The position numbers were made by a program, and so were the translations under genes. The notes beneath the pieces are model-generated. The model was not told the DNA's origin, did not search any database, and saw nothing but the letters and a program-made list of their open reading frames with translations. From assembly GCA_002345675.1 (NCBI GenBank), contig DDWL01000033.1, forward strand, positions 1 through 51,105: a DNA stretch of 51,105 nt, given 5' to 3'. This document shows, one piece after another, positions 1-7,733 of this stretch. Within the stretch, counting starts at the first letter, position 1; the number at the start of each line of letters is the position of its first letter. Source of the stretch: Bacteroidales bacterium UBA2287 (lineage in GTDB: Bacteria > Bacteroidota > Bacteroidia > Bacteroidales > Tenuifilaceae).

Positions 1-1298
1 AACCAAACAGGCCAGCCAGCCCCAGCTACGTTTGCACGAATATTGAAATTGCCAATTCCAGATATCTCCATACCATAAAATTCGCTCCAAGCAATACCAG
101 ATTTCAAGTAGTTTCTTGCTGGAGTTAATGTCTCGCCATCTATACCTAAAGTGTTTCCCCCAGCTGGAGTTGTAAATTTATAGCCAACCCAAATTTCGTC
201 ACCGGTAATCCGAACTGGATTGGTGAGCGTAACGGTATTCCACGAATGAGACACTGGAGTAACCGTTTTTTCTGAAAGAATTGTGTATGCTTGTGGTTCA
301 ATAAATCCAGCTTTGCTCCATATATACACAGTAATATCGCCAATGGGTAAATCGTTAATAAAGACGTCGATCGATTCAATTTCCTGTCCAACGTGCATTG
401 AAGTTTGGTCGTTTTGAAATCGAACGGCAGCATAAACATCGCAACTGCTTTGCAAACCAATGGCACTGGCATTATCTCCGTCAAAGTTCATCGTTCCATC
501 AACCAATGCAGACGAAATTGAAGGGTCAGCAAATTTTGCGAAAGCATTGAATGATAAAAATTCGGTACTAAATTCCCAAACGCTGAAAGAAAACTCAATA
601 GGATAAATTCCGTAAGTAATAATTGGAGTAGTTTCTATCTCTATGATAGGAGACATAGGCCCTGGTACAGTATTGAAAAAAGTAAAATCATCAACGTAAA
701 ACTCGAATCCTGCGCCGGCATAAAAATTAATTATATCCAATTTTGGTGTAGCCCAAGTACCACCACTTGCTAAATTACTATATGGCCACATGGCTAAGTC
801 GAGACCATCAAGGCTAAGTTTAGCCTCATCTTCATCAAGGTTTACATCAAAAACTATATGAATCCATGTGTCGGCAGGGTATGGGAAAGTTGAAGTTTCA
901 CCGTTTTTAAGCGTAAGAATGCCATTTTCAAAATTGCATTCAAAAGCCCATTTCGAACCAAAAACATGTTCAACATTAAAATAACCTGTTTTTCCTGCTT
1001 CAATATACATCCAAAAATCGACTCGCCACATTCCAGTGGTTATGCCTCCAAAGTCGTAAACTATGTCGTTATTTTCTACAACTTTCATCGATTTAATTCC
1101 ACTATATGTTTTCTCGGTGCTAACAAAAGAAGCTTCACTACCAGTAGTTCCACCCGACCAAGTTTGCCAGTTGGTGGTTTGGGAAGGAATGGTTTCGGTA
1201 GTATTGTAACTTTCAAAATCGTCGGTAAAAATTACTGTTTGTGCACTTATTACTGAACTGACAAGAAGAAGTGACATTAGGGGGAAGAGTTTTTTCAT
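1..1298 (-). CDS. Secreted beta-sandwich protein, 5' part (runs off left edge)
   Basis: An open frame runs leftward from the ATG at 1298 to the window edge without a stop, giving 432 visible codons. It opens with a signal peptide (MKKLFPLMSLLLVSSVISAQ) ending in an SAQ cleavage site. Residues 24 to about 210 resemble the concanavalin-A/LamG-like domain common in secreted Bacteroidota proteins: DDFESY near the start, then W- and G-rich strands, and DFTFFN near the end. A second beta-rich segment follows and contains the phrase NIRANV, often seen in type IX-secreted proteins. The C-terminus, where a sorting domain would lie, is outside the window. A matching -7 element sits just upstream. Function is unknown; a surface or secreted adhesin or hydrolase accessory is possible. 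Confidence 0.8.
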   Translation of the reverse strand, partial: MKKLFPLMSLLLVSSVISAQTVIFTDDFESYNTTETIPSQTTNWQTWSGGTTGSEASFVSTEKTYSGIKSMKVVENNDIVYDFGGITTGMWRVDFWMYIEAGKTGYFNVEHVFGSKWAFECNFENGILTLKNGETSTFPYPADTWIHIVFDVNLDEDEAKLSLDGLDLAMWPYSNLASGGTWATPKLDIINFYAGAGFEFYVDDFTFFNTVPGPMSPIIEIETTPIITYGIYPIEFSFSVWEFSTEFLSFNAFAKFADPSISSALVDGTMNFDGDNASAIGLQSSCDVYAAVRFQNDQTSMHVGQEIESIDVFINDLPIGDITVYIWSKAGFIEPQAYTILSEKTVTPVSHSWNTVTLTNPVRITGDEIWVGYKFTTPAGGNTLGIDGETLTPARNYLKSGIAWSEFYGMEISGIGNFNIRANVAGAGWPVW

Positions 1299-1317
1299 GA
1301 TTAATATTTTATGTAAC

Positions 1318-1350
1318 CAAAGTTAACACATAAACTTCAGGTATTTACAA
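1318..1350 (-). promoter_or_regulatory. Candidate Bacteroidota-type promoter for the left-edge gene
   Basis: Read on the minus strand, TAACTTTG (1325 to 1318) matches the phylum's TAnnTTTG -7 element. A TTG lies upstream at 1350-1348 with a 22-base spacer. The start codon is 20 bases downstream. Confidence 0.5.
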
Positions 1351-1623
1351 TTCTTACTATAATTCTTGTTCTTATATTTAGAAATAGACATTACTGTTAA
1401 CTATGAAAAAAGACATCTATATTATACTTTTAACTCAAAACTCATTATTAAACAGTCTCTACTGTATCTCGTTTATCTTCTAATTGTTTAAGTTTTTTTT
1501 CTGATATGTTTAAAAAAAATTCCAATTCCACCTCAATCCACACCCTCATTTGTTTAATTCAATGGAAGTCGTAGTTTATATATTGCTAACAATTAGTTAG
1601 TTAGTAAATATTGTCGATTATTA
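1351..1623. other. AT-rich intergenic stretch, no gene seen
   Basis: This stretch lies between the divergent left-edge gene and the his leader. Only very short frames are present, for example 26 codons from 1404 without coding character. No repeat, RNA gene or strong hairpin was recognised. Confidence 0.5.
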
Positions 1624-1655
1624 TTTGCTTAATTGCTTTTAAAGGTTTTTATTTG
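1624..1655 (+). promoter_or_regulatory. Candidate promoter of the his leader and operon
   Basis: TTTG at 1624-1627, a 20-base spacer, then TTTATTTG at 1648-1655. This matches the -33/-7 pattern except for one base of the TA dinucleotide. Transcription would start about 10 to 15 bases before the leader ATG at 1675, so the leader peptide and terminator would be transcribed ahead of hisG. Confidence 0.4.
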
Positions 1656-1674
1656 CAGTCAACAATTCAGAAAA

Positions 1675-1755
1675 ATGAAACACACAACCAACCAACTACA
1701 TCATCTACATCATTCCCTTCACAGAGAGTGGTGTATTTCCATTGGTATAGGTTGA
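1675..1755 (+). CDS. hisL: Histidine operon leader peptide (26 aa)
   Basis: ATG at 1675 to TGA at 1753-1755 encodes 26 residues, six of them histidine. The run LHHLHHSLH (residues 8 to 16) puts five His codons within eight positions, and H3 is the sixth. The frame ends 27 bases before an 18-bp intrinsic terminator, which lies before hisG, the first gene of a complete histidine operon. This is the classical layout of an amino-acid attenuator: scarcity of charged tRNA-His stalls the ribosome on the His codons and changes folding of the downstream RNA. The frame is below usual gene-calling length. No Shine-Dalgarno sequence is seen, as expected in this phylum. The leader and its placement are seen directly; the regulatory role is inferred from the enteric his leader paradigm. 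Confidence 0.88.
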   Translation: MKHTTNQLHHLHHSLHREWCISIGIG

Positions 1756-1779
1756 TAGCGTAGTTAGCATACATTAACC
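1750..1779 (+). promoter_or_regulatory. Attenuator switch hairpin between leader peptide and terminator
   Basis: GGTTGAT (1750-1756) can pair with ATTAACC (1773-1779) with one G-U pair, and GTA (1760-1762) with TAC (1770-1772). The left arm GGTTG almost copies the terminator 3' arm (GGTTGTT, 1808-1814), so it could instead pair with CAGCC at 1796-1800 of the terminator 5' arm. A competing stem is also possible: GTGGTGTAT (1728-1736) with ATACA (1769-1773) plus CCAC (1779-1782). The leader stop codon lies inside the left arm, so a terminating ribosome would cover it. The exact antiterminator is not proven by eye. Confidence 0.45.
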
Positions 1780-1782
1780 CAC

Positions 1783-1830
1783 AAGCCCAGGGGGACAGCC
1801 ATTCAAAGGTTGTTCCCCTGGGCTTTTTTT
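1783..1830 (+). terminator. his attenuator: strong intrinsic terminator upstream of hisG
   Basis: AAGCCCAGGGGGACAGCC (1783-1800) pairs along its full 18 bases with 1808-1825, including two G-T pairs. The loop is seven bases (1801-1807) and a T-run extends to 1830. hisG starts at 1857. A terminator this strong with no gene before it other than the His-rich leader peptide makes sense only as a conditional, read-through terminator. Confidence 0.93.
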
Positions 1831-1856
1831 ATTACACCCTAATCAAACTTATTAAA

Positions 1857-2717
1857 ATGAAAAACACCCTAACACTGGCAATTCAAAAAAGCGGTCGACT
1901 AAGCGACGGAACCATTCAGCTGCTTAAGCAGTGCGGAATTAAGGTAAGCAATGGTACAAATCACTTAAAAGCCAAAGCTGAAGGTTTTCCTTTGGAAATT
2001 CTATTGCTTCGCGACGATGACATCCCGCAATACGTGGCCGACTCGGTTGCCGACATTGGCATTCTTGGCCTTAACGAAGTTTACGAAAAGGACAAGGATA
2101 TTGATATTATTAAGCCGTTAGGCTTTTCGAAATGCCGCATTTCAGTTGCCGTTCCCCGAAACGTTGATTATACGGGCAATAGATGGTTAATGGGTAAACG
2201 CATTGCCACATCGTACCCTAAAATTCTCGAAAAATATCTTTTGGGCAATGGCATTCAGTCCGACATACACACCATAAGTGGATCGGTTGAAGTAACGCCA
2301 AGCGTTGGATTGGCCGATGCCATTTTCGAAATTGTAAGCAGCGGGGGAACTCTTTTAAGCAATGGCCTCGAAGAGGTTGAGGTTGTAATGCAGAGCGAAG
2401 CAGTGCTTGTGGCCAACAAAAACCTCGACGCAACAAAAATGGAACTGCTCAAAAAGTTGGTTTTTCGAATCGAATCGGTTCAAAAAGCTCAGCGGAATAA
2501 GTACATACTTTTAAATGCACCAAAGGAAAAACTCGATGAAATAGTAAGCATTATTCCTGGCATGAAAAGCCCTACAATACTTCCGCTTGCTACTCCCAAC
2601 TGGGTTTCGTTGCACTCGGTAATAGGCGAGGACGACTTTTGGGAGGTAATTGGCAGTTTAAAAGAGGCTGGTGCCGAAGGAATTCTGGTGGTCCCCATTG
2701 AAAAAATGGTGATTTGA
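1857..2717 (+). CDS. hisG: ATP phosphoribosyltransferase, long form
   Basis: Catalyses the first committed step of histidine synthesis, ATP plus PRPP to phosphoribosyl-ATP, in the cytoplasm. The 286 residues match the long HisG form: an N-terminal catalytic domain (LTLAIQKSGRLSDGTIQLL; later ADIGILGLNEVYE, and the PRPP-loop region around VSSGGTLLSNGLEEVE) followed by the C-terminal ACT-like regulatory domain (MKSPTILPLATPNWVSLHSVI, about residues 220-286) that binds histidine for feedback inhibition. The long form needs no HisZ, and none is present. It is the first structural gene of the operon, 27 bases past the attenuator T-run, so both attenuation and feedback probably control it. Confidence 0.97.
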   Translation: MKNTLTLAIQKSGRLSDGTIQLLKQCGIKVSNGTNHLKAKAEGFPLEILLLRDDDIPQYVADSVADIGILGLNEVYEKDKDIDIIKPLGFSKCRISVAVPRNVDYTGNRWLMGKRIATSYPKILEKYLLGNGIQSDIHTISGSVEVTPSVGLADAIFEIVSSGGTLLSNGLEEVEVVMQSEAVLVANKNLDATKMELLKKLVFRIESVQKAQRNKYILLNAPKEKLDEIVSIIPGMKSPTILPLATPNWVSLHSVIGEDDFWEVIGSLKEAGAEGILVVPIEKMVI

Positions 2718-2939
2718 TGGTTCTCAGTTCTCGGTTCTCGGTTCTCAGTTGTCTGTTGCGAACCCTGAGCCTGTCGAAGGGTCAGTTGTCTGTTCTCAGT
2801 TGTCTGTTCTCAGTCTTCAGACTTCGCCCCGATAACTATCGGGGTTCCGACTTCGGTCTTCGGTCTTCGGTCTTCGGTCTTCGGACTTCCGACTTCCGAC
2901 TTCGGACTTAAATAACTCAATAACCCAATAACTCAAAAA
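2718..2939. repeat. Degenerate repeat block between hisG and hisIE
   Basis: This 222-base spacer inside the operon is packed with low-complexity units: TTCTCAGT/TTCTCGGT-like repeats (2718-2760 and 2780-2820) and TCTTCGG/ACTTCCG heptad-like repeats (2845-2910). It also holds a CCCTGAGCCTGTCGAAGGG palindrome-like unit (2763-2781) and a perfect copy of CCCCGATAACTATCGGGG (2827-2844). An open frame across it is made of repeat units and is not a gene. All other spacers in the operon are 56 bases or less. Confidence 0.85.
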
Positions 2940-3599
2940 ATGACAAATTTAAACTTTGAAAAACTAAACGGGTTAATCCCAGCCATTGTGCAGGACGATA
3001 CCAACGGTCAGGTACTTATGCTGGGCTTTATGAATCGCGAAGCGCTCGAGATTACCAAAAAAACCGGATTTGTAACCTTTTACAGTCGAACGCGCAGGCA
3101 AATATGGACCAAGGGCGAAACATCGCGAAATTACCTTGCAGTCCAAAGTATTACCCCCGATTGCGATGGCGACACCTTGCTAATTGCTGCAATTCCTCAG
3201 GGACCTGTTTGCCACACTGGCAATTCAACCTGTTTTGGAAACCAGGTTTCGAGTAGTGTTAATTTCCTCGAAAAACTTGAACGAATAATTCTTTCGAGAA
3301 AAAACGAATCGATCGATTCGAGCTATACTGCTAAGCTACTAAACTTAGGCTCAAAACGAGTTGCCAAAAAACTTGGCGAGGAGGCTGTTGAATTAGCTTT
3401 AGAGGCCGAAAATGGCACAACCGAAAGGCTTATCGACGAGGCTGCCGATTTAATGTACCACATACAGGTTCTATTAGTTTCTCGTGGGCTAAGCATTAGC
3501 GATGTAACCGAAAAACTTAGGCAAAGGCACTTGAAAGCTACTCCTGTTAACGAAATGGAGGAATCGTTTGTACGTGGTGAAAAAATATGGAGTAAATAG
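2940..3599 (+). CDS. hisIE: Bifunctional phosphoribosyl-AMP cyclohydrolase / phosphoribosyl-ATP pyrophosphatase
   Basis: Catalyses steps 2 and 3 of histidine synthesis. Residues 1 to about 105 are the HisI cyclohydrolase domain, with the SRTRRQIWTKGETSRN signature, the metal-binding DCDGD motif and the zinc-site GPVCHTGNSTC. Residues about 108 to 219 are the HisE pyrophosphohydrolase, with the AKKLGEEAVELALEAE helix and EAADLMYH motif. Length (219 aa) is normal for the fusion. In this phylum hisIE usually ends the operon; here it is second, between hisG and hisD, just after a repeat block, which suggests a rearrangement. hisD follows after 9 bases. Confidence 0.96.
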   Translation: MTNLNFEKLNGLIPAIVQDDTNGQVLMLGFMNREALEITKKTGFVTFYSRTRRQIWTKGETSRNYLAVQSITPDCDGDTLLIAAIPQGPVCHTGNSTCFGNQVSSSVNFLEKLERIILSRKNESIDSSYTAKLLNLGSKRVAKKLGEEAVELALEAENGTTERLIDEAADLMYHIQVLLVSRGLSISDVTEKLRQRHLKATPVNEMEESFVRGEKIWSK

Positions 3600-3608
3600 T
3601 AAGAAGCA

Positions 3609-4877
3609 ATGAAAACACTTATAAATCCTAATTCACAAGAGATAGAAACGGCATTAGTTCGCCCTGTAAACTTCGATGAATCCTTGAGTAAGCGGGTTAG
3701 GGATATTTTAAACGAAGTTAAGCTGTTGGGCGACACTGCCCTTATGGGGTTCAATAGTAAGTTCGATGAATACCAGGGTTCAATTAAAATTGAAAAGGCT
3801 GAGTTAGAAAAAGCAGCAGAGATTGTTTCGGAGGAGTTGAAAAGCGCTGTAAATCTTGCTATAAACAATATCGAAACGTTTCACAGAAGTCAACGGCCAC
3901 AGGATATTTATAAAGAAACAATGGATGGCGTTCGATGCGAGTTGCTTTATAAGCCGCTTTCGCGAGTTGGGCTTTACATTCCTGGGGGAACTGCGCCATT
4001 GCTTAGCACCGTGCTTATGCTTGCTGTTCCAGCAAAAGTTGCTGGTTGCAAGGAACTTGTAATCTGTACGCCACCAAATCCATCGGTGGAACTGCTGTAC
4101 GTTTTAAGCCTTTTCGATGCTAAAGTGTTTTTAGTTGGTGGTGCACAGGCCATTGCTGCAATGGCTTTTGGAACCGAAACCGTTCCACAGGTCGATAAGA
4201 TTTTTGGCCCAGGAAATAGCTACGTTACTGAGGCAAAAATGCAGGTAACTAGGCTGTGCGTACCAATCGATATGCCCGCTGGGCCATCGGAAGTTCTTAT
4301 TATTGCTGATGAATCGGCAATTCCCTCGTTTGTTGCAGCCGATTTGCTTTCGCAAGCCGAGCATGGCGAGGATAGTCAGGTTCTTCTTATTTCAACCAGC
4401 AAAAGAGTTCTTAAGGAGTCGCTTAACGAAGCCGATAGCCAGCTGCAAACGCTTCCCCGCAAGGATATAGCCCAAAAGTGCCTTGAAAACAGCGTGGCCA
4501 TTTTAGTGGACTCCGTTTCGCAAGCAGTTGAAATTAGTAATAATTATGCACCCGAACACCTTATTCTTGCCATTGGAAATGCCAATGAAATAGTAAATAC
4601 AATTACCAATGCGGGTTCGGTATTCGTTGGCAACTACTCGCCCGAATCGGTTGGCGACTACACCAGTGGAACTAACCATACACTGCCCACAAACGGCTTT
4701 GCTCGAAACTGGAGCGGAGTAAACCTGCTTAGCTTTTACAAGACTATTACATTTCAGCAACTTTCATACAATGGGCTAAAAGGCTTAGCCAACGCAACAA
4801 TTACACTTGCCCGGGCTGAAGGTCTCGAGGCTCATGCAAGAGCAGTGGAGGTTCGAATTATAGGGAATAATGTATAA
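3609..4877 (+). CDS. hisD: Histidinol dehydrogenase
   Basis: Catalyses the last two steps, the NAD-dependent four-electron oxidation of L-histidinol to L-histidine. The 422 residues carry the family features: YIPGGTAPLLSTVLMLAVPA (about residues 119-138), KIFGPGNSYVTEAK, DMPAGPSEVLIIADESA and SQAEHGEDSQ, and the catalytic Glu-His pair in NYAPEHLIL. Late motifs GDYTSGTNHTLPTNGFAR and GLEAHARAVEVR are also present. Length is normal. It starts 9 bases after hisIE and ends 55 bases before hisC, so it is cotranscribed. Confidence 0.97.
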   Translation: MKTLINPNSQEIETALVRPVNFDESLSKRVRDILNEVKLLGDTALMGFNSKFDEYQGSIKIEKAELEKAAEIVSEELKSAVNLAINNIETFHRSQRPQDIYKETMDGVRCELLYKPLSRVGLYIPGGTAPLLSTVLMLAVPAKVAGCKELVICTPPNPSVELLYVLSLFDAKVFLVGGAQAIAAMAFGTETVPQVDKIFGPGNSYVTEAKMQVTRLCVPIDMPAGPSEVLIIADESAIPSFVAADLLSQAEHGEDSQVLLISTSKRVLKESLNEADSQLQTLPRKDIAQKCLENSVAILVDSVSQAVEISNNYAPEHLILAIGNANEIVNTITNAGSVFVGNYSPESVGDYTSGTNHTLPTNGFARNWSGVNLLSFYKTITFQQLSYNGLKGLANATITLARAEGLEAHARAVEVRIIGNNV

Positions 4878-4932
4878 ACGATTTCAAGAAACAGCCCTCA
4901 ATAATTAAATTACACATAAAACTTAAGTCAAA

Positions 4933-5970
4933 ATGATTAGCAACCTGCTCCGCACCAATATTCGAAACCTAAAGCCATACTCCTCGGCACGCGACGAGTT
5001 TATGGGTGAAGGGTGTACTTTCCTCGATGCCAATGAGAGTCCAACTCAACTCGAAGGCCTTCCAAATGGAATAAATAGATACCCAGCTTCGCTTCAAAGT
5101 CAAATAGTAAAGGAGGTTTCTCGTATTAAGAATGTTGAAGAAAGCCAGATTTTCATTGGCAACGGAAGCGACGAAGCAATCGACTTGCTAATCCGCTGCT
5201 TTTGTGAACCTGGAAAAGATTCAATCCTAATTTTTCCACCAACATACGGAATGTACTCTGTTTGTGCCGCTATAAACGACATAAAAATTGTTGAGTGTAG
5301 GTTGAATTCAAATTTTGGGATAGACATCGACTCCTTTCAGAAAATTAGTGAAATTCCTTCAATAACCTTTATTTGCAATCCCAACAATCCAACCGGCAAT
5401 ACACAGTCCAAGGAGGTGATTCGGCAAATTATTGAAATGTCGAAGGGAATTGTTATTGTCGATGAGGCATACATCGACTTTTGTTCCGAAAAATCAGTAC
5501 TCCACTTGATTAACCAATACCCAAACCTTGTGGTTTGCCAAACCCTTTCGAAGGCCTGGGGTCTTGCTGGGGCTCGAATAGGGTTAGCCTTTGCCTGTAA
5601 CGAAATAATTCAGGTCTTAAACAAGGTTAAGTTTCCATATAACATTGGAAAACCATCGGCCGAACTTGCTCTTAAAGCTTTGAGAATGGAAAGCGAAATG
5701 CGCTCAAGGGTAGCAACTATAGTAGCCGAGAGGGTAAGGGTTGCCAGCGAATTGAGCAAAATTAAAGGAGTTGAAAAGGTATACCCTTCGGAGGCTAACT
5801 TTTTGTTGGTTAAAGTTGAAAATGCAAATAGAACTTATGCCGAGCTAATTACTAAAGGTATTGTGGTTCGAAATAGAACAAACGAATTTGGTTGCGACAA
5901 CTGCTTGAGAATTACCATTGGCACTAAAGAGGAAAACGATAGCCTCATTGCGGTCTTAAAATCTTTATAA
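4933..5970 (+). CDS. hisC: Histidinol-phosphate aminotransferase
   Basis: A PLP-dependent class I/II aminotransferase of 345 residues that converts imidazole-acetol phosphate plus glutamate to histidinol phosphate. Visible motifs: LDANESPTQ near the N-terminus, NGSDEAIDLLIRCFCEPG, FPPTYGMYS, CNPNNPTGN, the VDEAYIDF aspartate that holds the PLP pyridine nitrogen, the Schiff-base lysine in TLSKAWGLAGARIG, and the C-terminal arginine in LRITIGT. It lies inside the his operon, which distinguishes it from other aminotransferases of the fold. The spacing to hisB is 31 bases. Confidence 0.96.
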   Translation: MISNLLRTNIRNLKPYSSARDEFMGEGCTFLDANESPTQLEGLPNGINRYPASLQSQIVKEVSRIKNVEESQIFIGNGSDEAIDLLIRCFCEPGKDSILIFPPTYGMYSVCAAINDIKIVECRLNSNFGIDIDSFQKISEIPSITFICNPNNPTGNTQSKEVIRQIIEMSKGIVIVDEAYIDFCSEKSVLHLINQYPNLVVCQTLSKAWGLAGARIGLAFACNEIIQVLNKVKFPYNIGKPSAELALKALRMESEMRSRVATIVAERVRVASELSKIKGVEKVYPSEANFLLVKVENANRTYAELITKGIVVRNRTNEFGCDNCLRITIGTKEENDSLIAVLKSL

Positions 5971-6001
5971 ATCAACACTGGCTTAAAATACTAACATAAA
6001 A

Positions 6002-7090
6002 ATGAACAGACAAAAATTACTTATAATCGACCGCGACGGAACTTTAATCAGTGAACCCAACGATTTTCAGGTCGACTCGTTCGCTAAGCTGCAATTCATT
6101 CCCGAGGTAATTACGTGGTTAGGTAGAATTGCAAGGGAACTCGACTATACGTTGATTATGGCCACTAATCAGGATGGCCTTGGAACTTCTTCGTTTCCCG
6201 AGGAAACGTTTTGGGGGCCTCACAACTTCATTTTGAAAACATTCGAAAACGAAGGCATTTGCTTTAGCGATGTGCTAATCGACAGCTCATTTGAACATGA
6301 AGGGAAGGATACTCGTAAGCCGGGAATTGGAATGTTTTCGAAATACTTAAACGGCCAGTTCGACCTACAAAACTCATACGTAATTGGCGACCGATTAACC
6401 GACCTACAGTTGGCAACCAATTTAGGTGCGAAAAGCATTTTTTTCTCAGCCAATTGTGATGACAGAGCCGCTCTTTCAACAAATAATTGGAAGGAGATTT
6501 ACCAATTTCTGAAAGGTGAAAGAAAGGCAAGTGTTGTTCGAAAAACCAACGAAACCGATATTTCGGTAGCTGTAAATCTCGACAATGAAGGAGAATCGCA
6601 AATTTCGACTGGTCTTGGTTTTTTCGATCATATGCTGCAGCAAATTGCTCGTCACGCAGGCATTCAACTTACTATTTTGTGCAATGGCGATTTGCAGGTT
6701 GATGAGCACCATACCGTTGAAGATGTTGCCATTACGCTTGGCGAAGCCATAAATGTTGCCTTGGGAAATAAACGAGGAATAGCGCGTTATGGGTTTTCTT
6801 TGCCAATGGACGAGTCGTATGCTCAAGTTCTTATCGACCTTGGTGGTAGACCATTTTTTATTTGGAAATGTAAGTTTAAGAGGGAACGTATAGGCGACTT
6901 GCCAACCGAATTACTTTCACATTTTTTCAGTTCACTTTCCTACTCACTTGGCGCCAATATTCATATTAAAGCCAAGGGAACTAACGAGCACCATAAGGCG
7001 GAAGCAATTTTTAAAGCCTTTGCCAAATCGCTTAAACAGGCAATTGCTGTGGATGGTGAAAATTTACCAACAACAAAGGGCATTATTTAA
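6002..7090 (+). CDS. hisB: Bifunctional histidinol-phosphatase / imidazoleglycerol-phosphate dehydratase
   Basis: The N-terminal half (residues 1 to about 165) is a HAD-superfamily histidinol phosphatase: IDRDGTLI carries the nucleophile and acid aspartates D10 and D12, followed by ATNQDGLGT, KPGIGMF and GDRLTDLQLA. The C-terminal half (about 175 to 362) is the IGP dehydratase, with GLGFFDHML, the metal-binding DEHHTVEDVAI and NEHHKAEAIFKAF histidine pairs, and RYGFSLPMDES. The enteric-type fusion is 355-360 residues, so the length is normal. It catalyses two non-adjacent steps of the pathway. Confidence 0.97.
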   Translation: MNRQKLLIIDRDGTLISEPNDFQVDSFAKLQFIPEVITWLGRIARELDYTLIMATNQDGLGTSSFPEETFWGPHNFILKTFENEGICFSDVLIDSSFEHEGKDTRKPGIGMFSKYLNGQFDLQNSYVIGDRLTDLQLATNLGAKSIFFSANCDDRAALSTNNWKEIYQFLKGERKASVVRKTNETDISVAVNLDNEGESQISTGLGFFDHMLQQIARHAGIQLTILCNGDLQVDEHHTVEDVAITLGEAINVALGNKRGIARYGFSLPMDESYAQVLIDLGGRPFFIWKCKFKRERIGDLPTELLSHFFSSLSYSLGANIHIKAKGTNEHHKAEAIFKAFAKSLKQAIAVDGENLPTTKGII

Positions 7091-7101
7091 AAAATGAAGA
7101 G

Positions 7102-7686
7102 ATGAAAACCGGAATAATATCGTATGGTGCTGGGAATGTGGCATCGGTTGAAAATGCACTACAAAGACTCGGTGAAAGCAGCTTTGTTTCATCGGACATT
7201 AACGAACTGTTAAAAGCCGACAGGCTTATATTTCCTGGAGTAGGACACGCAAAAATGGCAATGGGTGCTTTAATTGAAAAGGGAATTGATACGTTTCTTA
7301 AAAACTACAATCGTCCTGTATTAGGCATTTGCCTTGGAATGCAACTTATGGGAATTAATTCCGAAGAGGGAGAAACCAGCGCATTGGGGTTAATTGATTT
7401 TGAAGTGAAAAAATTTACAACACAACTCAAAGTCCCACACACAGGGTGGAATAGCATTTCCATTGCAACTCCCAATCCGTTATTTAAGGGAATCGATAGT
7501 GGTACCTATTTCTACTTTGTTCACAGCTATTATGCTCCACTTTGCAGTAATACAATTGCAACTTGCAATTATGGAAACGAATTTAGCGCTGCCGTTTGTC
7601 GAAATAACTACTATGGAGTTCAGTTTCATCCCGAAAAAAGCGGCGATGCTGGAATGCAACTAATTCAAAACTTTTTTCGGCTATAA
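7102..7686 (+). CDS. hisH: Imidazole glycerol phosphate synthase, glutaminase subunit
   Basis: A class I glutamine amidotransferase of 194 residues that supplies ammonia to HisF. The nucleophile is C77 in LGICLGMQLMG, and the catalytic His/Glu pair lies in VQFHPEKSGDAG near the C-terminus. GAGNVASVENAL and FPGVGHAK are typical of HisH. It starts 11 bases after hisB and is followed by hisA and hisF, its synthase partner. Confidence 0.97.
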   Translation: MKTGIISYGAGNVASVENALQRLGESSFVSSDINELLKADRLIFPGVGHAKMAMGALIEKGIDTFLKNYNRPVLGICLGMQLMGINSEEGETSALGLIDFEVKKFTTQLKVPHTGWNSISIATPNPLFKGIDSGTYFYFVHSYYAPLCSNTIATCNYGNEFSAAVCRNNYYGVQFHPEKSGDAGMQLIQNFFRL

Positions 7687-7733
7687 ACTTTTCAATTCAA
7701 ACAAGTTCTGTTTTAAAATAAATGAATTTCAAT

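Noticed and set aside
966..1256. Plus-strand frame opposite the left-edge gene
   Set aside because: Shadow of the secreted protein on the minus strand, which has a signal peptide and continuous domain-like sequence.
1404..1484. 26-codon frame upstream of the his leader, starting MKKDIYIILL
   Set aside because: No His enrichment, no downstream structure of its own and no clear promoter; likely chance.
1624..1856. Riboswitch or T-box upstream of hisG
   Set aside because: No conserved T-box sequence or ligand-binding RNA core was seen; the His-rich leader frame explains the terminator better.
2845..2910. CRISPR-like short repeats
   Set aside because: Units are heptad-like with no unique spacers and no cas genes nearby; simple tandem repeat.
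2714..2911. 65-codon frame after hisG
   Set aside because: It translates tandem CTTCGG/TTCTCAG repeats and a palindrome; no protein-like pattern.
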